A stretch of DNA of 64,000 bases, taken from assembly GCA_016711925.1 (NCBI GenBank), contig JADJSA010000001.1, positions 186,001 through 250,000 on the forward strand, in the 5' to 3' direction. The position numbers were made by a program, and so were the translations under genes. Source of the DNA: Candidatus Methylophosphatis haderslevensis. GTDB lineage: Bacteria > Pseudomonadota > Gammaproteobacteria > Burkholderiales > Rhodocyclaceae. Of this stretch, positions 54,925 through 63,301 are shown in pieces (the stretch's first letter is position 1; each line of letters begins with the position of its first letter). The notes under the pieces were generated by a model. It was not told where the DNA came from. It ran no database searches and saw only the letters and a program-made list of their open reading frames with translations.

Positions 54925-55191
54925 GTGCCAATCATTTCCATGTTCTACGGCATCATCATCCGCCTGTACCTGATCGATAACCAACACCACAACCTGCCTC
55001 ACATTCACGCCAAATACGCTGAATTCGAGGCGTCAATAAGTCTTGGAGATGGTGAGATTCTCGCCGGTGACTTGCCGCGCAAGCAATTGCGTCTGGTGCA
55101 AGCGTGGATTGAACTCCATCGCGACGAACTCATGGCCAATTGGGAACTCGCCATCAGTGGCGAGAACCCCTACAAGATTGAACCGCTGTGA
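54925..55191 (+). CDS. DUF4160-domain protein
   Basis: 88 residues from GTG 54925 (after GAGGAG). The DUF4160 signature is present: FYGIIIRLYLIDNQHHNLPH, IHAKYAEFEASISLGDGEIL, AGDLPRKQLRLVQAWIELH. DUF4160 is almost always next to DUF2442, as here (10-bp gap), and the pair is thought to be toxin-antitoxin-like, though no activity is proven. Composition is lower in GC than core genes, consistent with acquisition. Confidence 0.9.
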   Translation: MPIISMFYGIIIRLYLIDNQHHNLPHIHAKYAEFEASISLGDGEILAGDLPRKQLRLVQAWIELHRDELMANWELAISGENPYKIEPL

Positions 55192-55201
55192 GGAGGCCGC
55201 C

Positions 55202-55447
55202 ATGTATTGGGATGTAAAGACTGTTAAACCGCTGCCAGACTTCCGAATTTATGTCGAGATTGAGAATGGACGCAAGGGCATCTTCGACTTGACTCCCTAT
55301 CTCGACCACGGCGTTTTTCGTGAGCTTCGTGACGTGCATTATTTCAATCGGGTAGGCGTTCTATTCGGCGCGGTAACTTGGCCCAATGAGCAGGACATTG
55401 CGCCAGAAACCCTGCTGTCTGAAATGCTCCCTGTGGAGCCCGCGTAG
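55202..55447 (+). CDS. DUF2442-domain protein
   Basis: 81 residues: VKTVKPLPDFRIYVEIENGR, GIFDLTPYLDHGVFRELRDV, FNRVGVLFGAVTWPNEQDIA, PETLLSEM. DUF2442 proteins have a small NAD/Rossmann-unrelated beta fold and accompany DUF4160. The last two codons and the TAG stop lie inside the palindromic element starting at 55441, so the native 3' end may have been replaced. Confidence 0.9.
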   Translation: MYWDVKTVKPLPDFRIYVEIENGRKGIFDLTPYLDHGVFRELRDVHYFNRVGVLFGAVTWPNEQDIAPETLLSEMLPVEPA

Positions 55448-55523
55448 GTTGGCCTGACGCAGGAAGCCCAACGTGCGCATCCCAATGCTGTTGGGCTTCG
55501 CGGTGCTCTGCCCAACCTACGCG
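55441..55523. repeat. Palindromic element with nested inverted repeats (GTAGGTTGG type)
   Basis: Outer arms cgcgtaggttgg (55441-55452) / ccaacctacgcg (55512-55523) and inner arms gaagcccaac (55463-55472) / gttgggcttc (55490-55499), both perfect. This 83-bp fold-back resembles widespread proteobacterial mini-elements and supplies the stop codon of the DUF2442 gene. Confidence 0.88.
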
Positions 55524-55736
55524 GGCTGCCTTGATTGATTGCTTATAGGAGACGCGAAGGTGGCCAGTAGGTGGATGGCGAGGATGAGGTGTTCGCGCAT
55601 GGGATGAACGCGACGAGAATCGCCAGCACGCACAAGACTGCACCGCACAGGCGAATTCCGTCATACTGCGAATTCGCCACCTACAGGTCAACGGACTAGC
55701 TGCGAAGCAAAGGTGACACAAGATCAATGGCTCAAG

Positions 55737-55806
55737 CCCGCGTAGGGCGCAATCGATATTGCGCCGAATGAAATTGCGCGGTGCTGCGCTTATTGCACCC
55801 TACGGG
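55737..55806. repeat. Second palindromic element (GTAGGGYGCAAT type)
   Basis: Arms cccgcgtagggcgcaat (55737-55753) and attgcaccctacggg (55792-55806) pair with one mismatch region; the inner part has gcgcaat / attgcgc pairs. The rest of the 890-bp gap 55448-56337 contains the two palindromic elements, about 200 bp with nothing recognisable, and long repeat B. Confidence 0.8.
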
Positions 55807-55855
55807 TCCTTACCCGATTAGGTTTCATTTGAGGTCTTTTACAGCCATCAAGAGG

Positions 55856-56164
55856 AAAAAGGGGCCAGGCTCGAATTCTCCTGCTAATTTGCCATTTTTG
55901 GCGCCCCTCCCCTCGACGGCTTCTCTGCACGCCGGTGTCGATTGACCAGCGGTCGCTTTCGCCTGTCCCGCACCGTGACAGGGTCACGGCAATTCCAGGA
56001 GCGATCCGGTCCGCCTGCATCGCAATTTGCCCGGACCCGGCCAAGCCAGAACCCGCATCGACAGGCGCTCTGCGGCAAGGCGTCGCCAGTAGCGCCATTC
56101 CATGCGGTGTTCAGGGCAGGCAGGCTGAAGAAGTCCAATCCACGCGGCCTCCAGGCATGCTGCC
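55856..56164 (+). repeat. Long dispersed repeat, copy B
   Basis: Nearly identical to copy A for its first 269 bp, then continues ggctgaagaagtccaatcca and cgcggcctccaggcatgc, a 3' extension shared with copies C and D. Copy A lacks this extension because copy A2 follows it directly. Confidence 0.9.
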
Positions 56165-56337
56165 GGGCGCGTTCGAGCCCCGTTCCCGCCGCGGGAAGCT
56201 GCGTTCGAGACTGGCGGAGTGGCCCGCCCTTCCGATCGATTGCCGGCGGGTTCCGCTACGTTTTGCACCGTCCGCCTGCGCCGCGAAGAGCCCGCGGTTT
56301 TGCTTGCAGGGCTGCCTTGTCCGCCCGGCCCCGCCAC

Positions 56338-57381
56338 TCAGGTGTTCAGCCGGATATGCGGGTTTCGCCACTCGAAGTGGGCGGGCGCTCCCCGGCCTCG
56401 CGGGCCTTTGCTGACCTTGACCGTGCCGTCGCGCCGTACCTCGCAGGCATGGGCGTTGGTCGCGAGCACCTGGCCGGTATCGCCGCTGCCGGGGTCGTGG
56501 TAATCCTTCGCCAGCGCCTTGTACTGCACGTCGATGTCGAGGTGGTATCGCGCCAGCACGCCCGCCGCGTTCGGGTCCTGGGTGTCGAGCCAGTTCCAGC
56601 CTTGCGTCTCGAAACTGTTGAACACGCGGTCGATGAAGCCGACCGTGCCCGAGACGCCGCCCACGCTGCGGATCACTTCGAGACCCTGTCCGCCATCGAT
56701 GGCCGCCGGATGAATCGCCGCCTGCGGGTGATGGTCGAGGTAGCGCCCGACCGGCGCGGGGGTGCTGGCGGGGTCGAAGGCAAGGAACCAGTTTTCCGCA
56801 TTGCCATGCGCGGTGTGGGCGCATCCGACCAGGGGTTCGGGCACGCCGCCATGCACCTTGTGGCTGTCTAGCGTGCCGTTCGCACCGCCGCGGTTGTCTT
56901 CGTCCGCCATCCAGACGCCCCGGCCCCACTCGCGCAGGATCACGCGCGCGAACGACACGCTGTCGGGCAGCAGCATGAACGCGGCGCGAAAGCCGGCGTA
57001 GGGATGCCACAGGAACTCGTTGTTGATGTCCTCGTACTTGGCGACCTCCAGGCTGGGCTTGATCACCTCGAACTCGACGCTGGCGAGAATCTCCTGCCGG
57101 CCCATGACCTTCTGCGCAAGCTCCAGACGCACATGCCCGCTCGTATCCGGGCAGTAGAAGATCGCCTCGCCCGGATGACCCGCATGCTCGGCCAGTTCGC
57201 CGGTGCCGAAGGCGTTCTGCCAGCGCCGTTCAGTCTGCCCGCCCGACACCGGCGCATCGAACGCGAGATAGATCCGCTCCCCGATGCCGAAGCGCCAGGA
57301 GTCCTGCACGGCGCCGCGATTCCTGACGGCGACTTCCGGAATGACCCGGACCTTGTCTTTCATTTCACCTTCGATGCGCAT
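56338..57381 (-). CDS. Hypothetical protein with Ig-like N-terminal region
   Basis: 347 residues from ATG 57381 (after GGAGGGC). No signal peptide. The N-terminal ~110 residues look like a beta-sandwich (IPEVAVRNRGAVQDSWRFGI; HPGEAIFYCPDTSGHVRLEL); the C-terminal part is rich in His, Trp and Gly (WNWLDTQDPNAAGVLARYHL; KDYHDPGSGDTGQVLATNAH; HPQAAIHPAAI). I do not recognise it. The Trp/His-rich C-terminus could be an enzyme or effector domain. Flanked by repeat B and IS110, so it may be cargo of the accessory region. Confidence 0.65.
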   Translation of the reverse strand: MRIEGEMKDKVRVIPEVAVRNRGAVQDSWRFGIGERIYLAFDAPVSGGQTERRWQNAFGTGELAEHAGHPGEAIFYCPDTSGHVRLELAQKVMGRQEILASVEFEVIKPSLEVAKYEDINNEFLWHPYAGFRAAFMLLPDSVSFARVILREWGRGVWMADEDNRGGANGTLDSHKVHGGVPEPLVGCAHTAHGNAENWFLAFDPASTPAPVGRYLDHHPQAAIHPAAIDGGQGLEVIRSVGGVSGTVGFIDRVFNSFETQGWNWLDTQDPNAAGVLARYHLDIDVQYKALAKDYHDPGSGDTGQVLATNAHACEVRRDGTVKVSKGPRGRGAPAHFEWRNPHIRLNT

Positions 57382-57932
57382 GTGCCCTCCGCAATCAATA
57401 CCCTTGATCCAAGTGTAGTCCCGCGCGCGGACAGGCGAAACAAAAGGTGCCGGATCGGGACGGACCGGAAGCAGAAAAGCAGAAACGGGGCCACGAAAAG
57501 CAGAAAAGAAAGCAGAAAAGGGGCCACCCATTAGCCGCCCATTAGCCGGCGCGTGTCAAGCGAGTAGAGAATCCCGTGGCGGCGCAAGCCGCCAGTCTTT
57601 TTGCTTCTGACACTGCCCTCGCAATCGCTGACCGCGCCCGTGTCTTCAAAGTATGGCTGCGAACGAATCGCGCCAGCCACCCATCAGGATCAAGCGATCA
57701 GCGATGCAATGCTTTCGCCCTGGCGGCTTGGCCGCCCCAGAAGAATGTTGGTGCCGCTTCGTGTCCAATGGATTTCACAGACTCGTGGCTGCCGGTTTCC
57801 CGGCGCCAACCCCTGGCTGGCTCACATCGCAGGCGATCCGCTTTACTGCTCGGGTGACGGCCAACGGCATCCCATTCAGGCTTGTGGTTCGTCGTCCAGG
57901 CCCCTTGCCGGGCTTGCCGCCGCCGTCGTGAC
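57382..57932. other. 551-bp gap, no gene recognised
   Basis: Near 57470-57530 is a short A/G-rich stretch with repeated gcagaaa units followed by aggggccaccc, a fragment like the edge of the long repeats. The remainder up to the IS110 gene shows no conserved frame; it may include the IS110 right end, but no boundary could be fixed. Confidence 0.4.
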
Positions 57933-58946
57933 TCATGCAAAGCAGCGCGTGACATCAAAGGGTTTGCGCTCCTTCAAAATATGGAAGCACGCTCGCGCCA
58001 GCTTGTGGGCCAGCGCCTTGATTGCTACCACAGTGTTTGTCTTGGCTTTCTTGCGCTCATAGAAACGCTTGGCCTCGGGACAGAAGCGCAGCGCAAAGTT
58101 CGCTGCTTCGACAAAAGCCCACGCCAGATACTTGTTCCCGTTCCTGGCGTTCCCTTCGCCCTTCTTCTTGCCATTGCTCATGTGCTGGCTGTCGACACAG
58201 CGCGCGTTAGAAGCAAAGTTGCCTACCGCCGCAAAGCGATCAACAGTGCCGGTTTCCAGCAAGATGATGGTCGCAAGAATGCGGCCGATGCCTGGCACAC
58301 TCGTCAGCAAGCCGTACTCCGGGCGCTCACCCACCCTTTCCTGCAAGGGCTTTTCCAGCAGATCGATCTGCGCACTCAGGGTGGTGACGACAGCGAGGTT
58401 GCTCTGGATCGCCAGCGCCACATCGGCCGTCAGGCCCATATGCTCGACGGCATCGTTGTTCAGGCGCTTGATCTGGTTGCTGTCGATCTTCGCGCCCAGT
58501 TGCCGTGCGACGATGTTCTCGATGGCCAGTATGTGGCTGGTGCGACTGCGCACCAGTTGCATGCGCTTTCTGGCCAGATCGCGCGTCGCCCTTTGTTCGG
58601 GTGCCAGGATGGTGCCGGTCGGCAGAATGCCCAAGCGCAGCAGATGCGCCAACTGGCGGGCATCGGCCTTGTCGCCGCTGTGCTTGAGGCCGTCGTATTT
58701 CTTGATGGCGCCGGTGTTGGCAAGATGCACGACAAACCCGGCCGCCTGCAGTCCATCAACCAACCAGTACCAGTTGTAAGTCGACTCGACGACCACACCG
58801 GCCAGATCGTCTCGCCACGGCTCCAGAAATCCGACAATCTTCGCCAGATCGTTCGGCAGCCGCTTTTCTGCGATCACGCGATCCTCTTCGTCCGTCACCG
58901 TCACAACGCTATTGTTCGAATGCAAGTCGATTCCGCTATATTTCAT
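57933..58946 (-). mobile_element. IS110-family transposase (IS element, ends not determined)
   Basis: 337 residues from ATG 58946 (after GAGGAGG). The DEDD domain shows Asp7 in YSGIDLHSNN, Glu in VVVESTYNWYWL and Asp in GDKADARQLAHLL. The C-terminal helix-hairpin-helix domain has SVPGIGRILATIILLETG and the conserved Ser in NFASNARCVDS. Intact. IS110 elements move without long inverted ends and use a bridge RNA from their non-coding end, so the flanking 58947-59033 or 57600-57932 may carry it; this is inference. Confidence 0.92.
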
Positions 58947-58990
58947 CTCCGGCCTCCTCGGGTTATCGCAAGTTCGCAAACTCACTTTAA

Positions 58991-59014
58991 CCCCACCGCT
59001 TCACCGCGGTGGGG
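58991..59014. repeat. GC-rich hairpin upstream of the IS110 gene
   Basis: ccccaccgc (58991-58999) and gcggtgggg (59006-59014) form a perfect 9-bp stem with a 6-base loop, 45 bp before the transposase start. It could be part of the IS non-coding end or bridge RNA; no tail of T follows. Confidence 0.6.
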
Positions 59015-59033
59015 GGCCGGCTAGATGATCTTC

Positions 59034-59360
59034 AGGCTCGAATTCTCCTGCTAATTGGTCACATTTGGTGCCCCTCCCGTCGACGGCGTATCGCCGCTGC
59101 CAACTCATCGGCTCGATCTCTACATGCCGGTGTCGATTGACCAGCAGTCGCTTTCGGCTGTCGCGGACCGCGAAAGGGCGACGGCAATTTTTGCAGAGAG
59201 CCGGCCTACCTGCATCGCAGTTGCTCGACCCCGACAAAGCCAGAACCCGCATCGTCAGGCGCTCTGCGGCAAGGCATCGCCAGCAGCGTCATTCCATGCG
59301 GTGTTCAGGGCAGGCAGGCTGGAGCAGTCCAATCCACGCGGCCTCCAGGCATGCTGTCGT
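59034..59360 (+). repeat. Long dispersed repeat, copy C
   Basis: Diverged copy: caggctcgaattctcctgct at the start, gtcgattgaccagcagtcgc in the middle, cattccatgcggtgttcagg and ccacgcggcctccaggcatg near the end. Compared with copies A and B it has an extra segment (gtatcgccgctgccaactca) that is shared with copies D and A2. It occupies much of the 755-bp gap 58947-59701. Confidence 0.85.
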
Positions 59361-59607
59361 GCGCTTTGGAGCCCGCTCCCGCCACGGAGAAATCGGAGCT
59401 TTGCCCCTTTACCCTTTGCTCGCCGGCGCAAAATCCCCTTGCCTGGCGAACCACGTCAAGTGGTTTTTCAACAGAAATGCCTTCGATTTGCGCCCTGCCA
59501 AACGACTGCGCGGCAACCTAAAGGCCATATCCCGGAGAATAATATCTACAATGCCCGTCAGCCTTTTATGCTTGAAATAGCCCTTGTTGTTTAAGCGAGC
59601 TTACTTG

Positions 59608-59624
59608 GCGGGAACTGTTCCCGC
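59608..59624. promoter_or_regulatory. Short palindrome upstream of secreted-protein gene
   Basis: GCGGGAA / TTCCCGC with a 3-base loop, followed at once by acacttagtgt, about 80 bp before the ATG at 59702. Possibly an operator or leader hairpin; no T-run follows to make it a terminator. Confidence 0.35.
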
Positions 59625-59701
59625 ACACTTAGTGTGTGTATTAAAGACGCTGTTTGGTTCGGCTATGCCCTACAAGCTTCACTAATCTTGAGGAGCTCAA
59701 C

Positions 59702-60553
59702 ATGTTGACTCGTATCGTCCGCTTCTTGCTCAAAGTAAGTGCTTCTCTCATTGGGTTTAGTGCGCTAGCGCTGCCCTCTTTCGCGCAAGTCCCTCCACCC
59801 TACACGATCGGCGTCGGCCCGCTCATCGCGGAAGCGGGACAGTCCCGCACCCTTGTCATCAGCGGCATCTGGCCCAACGGTTGCATCCCGCAATCGGCTG
59901 CGATCACCGCTTTCGACCCGGGTGCCTTGCGTGACGTGGTCATTAGTCTTAGCGTACCGCCGCCTGATGCACAATGCACTCTCGCCACAGAGGCGTTTTC
60001 GGTCAGCACCACGATCACACCGCAAAACATCGGCGTGCAGAAGCTCACCGCCGTAACTACCAATGGGCAGTTTGTCGCCAACGGCGAAATTGTCACCTCA
60101 TCCTTCGCAGAACAACGTGCATTGTTCGATATCAGCGGCCTTTGGTACAACCCTTCCGTGCCGGGTTGGGGCCTCTCGTTTTCGCATCAGCACTCCGGGT
60201 CGGGCGCGGCGTTCGGGACGTGGTATGTGTATCGCGCGGATGGCTCCGGTGCACCCAAGTGGTATACGCTACAGGACATCAAATGGGATGTGCCCCTCTG
60301 GAGGGCGGGTCCTACCGCAGTTGCGGTGCCGGTGCCACAAATCCTGACGGCGACCGTGTACGAAACGGTCGGCGGGGAATGCCCGCTCGCACCGTTGCTG
60401 ATTGAAGCCTGCCTCGTGCAGCCGAAGGAAGTGAAGAATGTGGGCCGCATGACCATTTCCTTTACGTCGCGCGACACTGGCTACATCGCCATCGAGCGTC
60501 CGCCGGCACTTCTGTTTCAAGCGTTGGGGCCGATAGAGCGGCTTAAGTTTTAG
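59702..60553 (+). CDS. Secreted protein with GLWYNP-type domain
   Basis: 283 residues; ATG 59702 follows AGGAG. Signal peptide about 1-28 (FLLKVSASLIGFSALALPSF, cleaved after AQ). The N-terminal half is an Ig-like beta domain with two Cys. The C-terminal half carries the repeated proteobacterial motif ISGLWYNPSVPGWGLSFSHQ, then FGTWYVYRADGSGAPKWYTL, found in many exported proteins of unknown function. It is flanked by long repeats C and D, so it may have moved with them. Confidence 0.82.
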   Translation: MLTRIVRFLLKVSASLIGFSALALPSFAQVPPPYTIGVGPLIAEAGQSRTLVISGIWPNGCIPQSAAITAFDPGALRDVVISLSVPPPDAQCTLATEAFSVSTTITPQNIGVQKLTAVTTNGQFVANGEIVTSSFAEQRALFDISGLWYNPSVPGWGLSFSHQHSGSGAAFGTWYVYRADGSGAPKWYTLQDIKWDVPLWRAGPTAVAVPVPQILTATVYETVGGECPLAPLLIEACLVQPKEVKNVGRMTISFTSRDTGYIAIERPPALLFQALGPIERLKF

Positions 60554-60573
60554 CGTTCGGCACCAGAGGATAG

Positions 60574-60910
60574 AGCGGCCAGGGTCGAATTGTCCTGTTG
60601 GCTTGTCATATTTGGCGCCCTTCCCCTCGACGGCGTATCTCCGCGGCCAACTCATCGGCTCGATCTCCGCAGGCCGGCGGCGATTGACCGCCGGTCGCTA
60701 GCGACCGACGCGGAGCGCGAGAGGGCCACGGCAATTCCGGTAGCGATCCGGCCCGCCTGAAGCGCAAATGCTCGAAGCCGACCAAAAAAGCCATAACCCT
60801 CACCAGCTGGCGCTCTGCGGCAAGACATCGCCAGCAGCGCCATTCCATGGGGTGTTCAGGGGCGGCAGGCTGGAGAAGTCCAATCCACGAGGCTTTCCAG
60901 GCATGCTGCC
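60574..60910 (+). repeat. Long dispersed repeat, copy D
   Basis: The most diverged copy (gcggccagggtcgaattgtc; cctcgacggcgtatctccgc; gccattccatggggtgttca; ccacgaggctttccaggcat). It fills most of the 587-bp gap 60554-61140; the rest of that gap shows only a short, stop-interrupted frame (61055-61132). Confidence 0.82.
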
Positions 60911-61140
60911 GCGATCTTGCAGACCCCTCCTCGCCTCGGCGGGCCTGCGCTTGAGAACAGCGGTGCGGACGTGTCCGACCACGCAACCGTGCCGGCAAGT
61001 TTACGCCATGCGACGGCCCGCCCCGCATGCGCGGCGTGCTGGTAGGATTGATCCATGGATCGCACCCGCATCGTCGAACTCACCGCCGTCACCACGCGCT
61101 TTCGCGGCGGGCGCGGTCGGCGAGTGTCGTAGGCATCGCC

Positions 61141-61557
61141 ATGGCGCAAACCGGCGCTGGCCAACCCGCGGCTTCGACGCCGTATCAACTGATCGGCGGC
61201 GAACCCTCCGTGCGGGCGCTGGTGCGCCGGTTCTATGAACTGATGGACACGCTGCCCGAGGCGTATGCGGTGCGCCGCCTGCATGCGGCCGACCTGTCCG
61301 GCGCCGCGGAAAAGCTGTACCTGTTCCTGTCCGGCTGGCTGGGCGGCCCGGACCTGTACGTGCAGCGCTACGGCCACCCGCGGCTGCGCGCACGCCATCT
61401 GCCGTTTGCGATCGGCAGCCGGGAGCGCGACGAATGGCTGCTCTGCATGAACCAGGCGTTGGACGAATGCGTCGCCGACGCGCAAATCCGCGGCCGGTTG
61501 CGCGACGCGCTGGCGGCGCTGGCCGACCACATGCGCAATCGTCCGGACGCCGACTGA
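61141..61557 (+). CDS. Group II truncated haemoglobin
   Basis: 138 residues. Family features are YQLIGGEPSVRALVRRFYEL, MDTLPEAYAVRRLH, YLFLSGWLGGPDLYVQRYGH and proximal His86 in RARHLPFAIGSRERDEW, with the Trp at position G8 that marks group II. It would bind O2 or NO in the cytoplasm. ATG 61141 is the only sensible start. Monocistronic. Confidence 0.9.
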   Translation: MAQTGAGQPAASTPYQLIGGEPSVRALVRRFYELMDTLPEAYAVRRLHAADLSGAAEKLYLFLSGWLGGPDLYVQRYGHPRLRARHLPFAIGSRERDEWLLCMNQALDECVADAQIRGRLRDALAALADHMRNRPDAD

Positions 61558-61798
61558 TCGCCGGCCCCACCCGGCAGCGCCGGCGGCGCGGAAACCCACC
61601 GCTACAATTGTCCGGCGCCCTTCGGACCGCGCAGTTTTCCTGTTTCAGCAGGCGGATAGGCCGTTTTTTTAATGTAGTATCGAAAGTGCCGTCCGGGCCT
61701 GGCGCGAGGTATCCATTGCGCCGCTCGCGGCCGGCGTCTAACCTGAAGTCGGGCATTCGCCCACCCTCAATCGTTTCAGACAATCCGGAGGATGACCT

Positions 61799-62239
61799 AT
61801 GGCTCAAACTACGTGGATTCTTGTCGCCAACGCCAGCCTTGCAAAGTTCTACGCGAACGCAGGACCGAACAAGGGCCTGGCGCTGATGAAAGAAATCCGC
61901 CACCCGGAAAGCCGACAGAAGAATTCGGATCTGGTAACCGACCGGCCGGGAAGCATGGCCGGTACGGCCGGACGCGGGGCGATGTCGCCCCAGACCCAAC
62001 CGAAGGAACACGAAGCTCGCGTTTTCGCGCAGGAACTGGCGCGCGAGCTGAACGACGGTCGAAATGGCAACCGCTACAAGCGCGCCATTCTCGTTGCGCC
62101 GCCCGCCATGATGGGCCTGCTCAACGATTCGCTCGATTCGGCAACCTCGACAATGGTGACCGACCGGTTCGAGAAGGATTACACCAAGGTCAGTGAAAAG
62201 CAGATCGCCAGCCAGCTTGAGGGCTGCATCTACCTTTAA
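61799..62239 (+). CDS. Host attachment family protein
   Basis: 146 residues with the family pattern TTWILVANASLAKFYANAGP, FAQELARELNDGRNGNRYKR and AILVAPPAMMGLLNDSL. The fold is related to eRF1/baeRF-like or Rossmann-type stress proteins; the name comes from Agrobacterium and the role is unknown. A strong GGAGG ribosome site precedes ATG 61799. The upstream 241 bp hold only its leader. Confidence 0.88.
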   Translation: MAQTTWILVANASLAKFYANAGPNKGLALMKEIRHPESRQKNSDLVTDRPGSMAGTAGRGAMSPQTQPKEHEARVFAQELARELNDGRNGNRYKRAILVAPPAMMGLLNDSLDSATSTMVTDRFEKDYTKVSEKQIASQLEGCIYL

Positions 62240-62251
62240 GGCAGAGACGCG

Positions 62252-62791
62252 TCATTGCAGCAGCGGCCAGCGCCCGACGATCGCATATCGGGCGCCGGCC
62301 GCAGCCAGGCTGGATTCCACCAGCACGATCTCACCCACCTTCCATTCAAAAGGCTCGAAAACGGGTGCGGCGCGCGTGCAATCGGCATTGCGCAGCAGCG
62401 TTGCGTGGGCAGCAAAAGGCCGCTTGTCGAGGCGGAATCCCTCGGCCGTCAGGCGCTGGCCAAGCAGCCCGGCGATGCCGCCAAGCGCAGCGGGAAACGC
62501 CTGCGGGCCGCACCAGACGATGCGGTTGTGGCGCCAGCAGCCCACCTGATCGATCGACATCGCGAACGCTGGCTGCCCGGCCAAGCCTTCGCCGGCCCGC
62601 AACGCGCAATCCACCCGCGCCGGCGCGACTTCGCCGAGAAACGCCAGCGTCATGTGCAGCGTGTCGGCCTGCATGCGCCGTCCGCCGAAAGCGGCGTGCG
62701 CCAGCGCGGACAGCGCTGCCAACCGGTCGCGCGTCGCGGCGTCAGGCCAGAGCGCGAAGAACAGGCGCCGCGCGCGCTGTTCCGCGGGCAT
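62252..62791 (-). CDS. thpR: RNA 2',3'-cyclic phosphodiesterase ThpR
   Basis: A 179-residue 2H-phosphoesterase with both catalytic HxT motifs, His47-Met-Thr49 (HMTLAFLG) and His129-Ala-Thr131 (HATLLRNA). It opens 2',3'-cyclic phosphate ends of RNA. It begins 9 bp after the ispF stop, so ispD-ispF-thpR form an operon. Its 3' end converges with the host-attachment gene. Confidence 0.94.
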   Translation of the reverse strand: MPAEQRARRLFFALWPDAATRDRLAALSALAHAAFGGRRMQADTLHMTLAFLGEVAPARVDCALRAGEGLAGQPAFAMSIDQVGCWRHNRIVWCGPQAFPAALGGIAGLLGQRLTAEGFRLDKRPFAAHATLLRNADCTRAAPVFEPFEWKVGEIVLVESSLAAAGARYAIVGRWPLLQ

Positions 62792-62800
62792 CGCGGCAGC

Positions 62801-63301
62801 TCAGGCCTCGCGCCGCACCAGCAGCGCCACCGCCTGCGCGGCAATGCCTTCGCCACGCCCGGTCAGACCGAGCCGCTCGGTGGTCTTGCCCTTGATGTTG
62901 ACCGCGCCCGGCTCCACCCCCAGATCGGCCGCGATATTGGCCACCATCACCGGCACGAACGGCCCAATCTTCGGCCGCTCGCAAATCACCGTCGCGTCGA
63001 CATTGACAACACGGTAGCCGGCGGCGCGCACCCGCGCCATCGCCTCGCGCAATAGCGCCCGGCTGTCGGCGTCGGCGAACTGCGCATCGCTGTCGGGAAA
63101 ATGGCGCCCGATGTCGCCCAGGCCGGCGGCGCCGAGCAACGCGTCGGTGATCGCGTGCGCCAGCACATCGGCATCGGAATGGCCGAGCAGGCCCAGCGCG
63201 GACGGAATGTCGACACCGCCGAGCAGCAGGCGGCGCCCCGGCACCAGCGCATGGACGTCGAAACCCTGGCCGATGCGGAAGGGGTAATCGTCGTGCGTCA
63301 C
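62801..63301 (-). CDS. ispF: 2-C-methyl-D-erythritol 2,4-cyclodiphosphate synthase IspF
   Basis: 166 residues from GTG 63301, which overlaps the ispD stop as GTGA. Metal ligands Asp15 and His17 (GFDVHAL) and His49 (DADVLAHAI) are present, with the signature GLLGHSDADV and C-terminal KGKTTERLGLTGRGEGI. It makes the cyclic diphosphate intermediate of the MEP isoprenoid pathway. Confidence 0.96.
   Translation of the reverse strand: MTHDDYPFRIGQGFDVHALVPGRRLLLGGVDIPSALGLLGHSDADVLAHAITDALLGAAGLGDIGRHFPDSDAQFADADSRALLREAMARVRAAGYRVVNVDATVICERPKIGPFVPVMVANIAADLGVEPGAVNIKGKTTERLGLTGRGEGIAAQAVALLVRREA

Noticed and set aside
61055..61132. A 25-codon frame before the truncated haemoglobin gene (MDRTRIVELTAVTTRF...)
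   Set aside because: It stops after 25 codons and has no recognisable feature; probably not a gene, at most a remnant.
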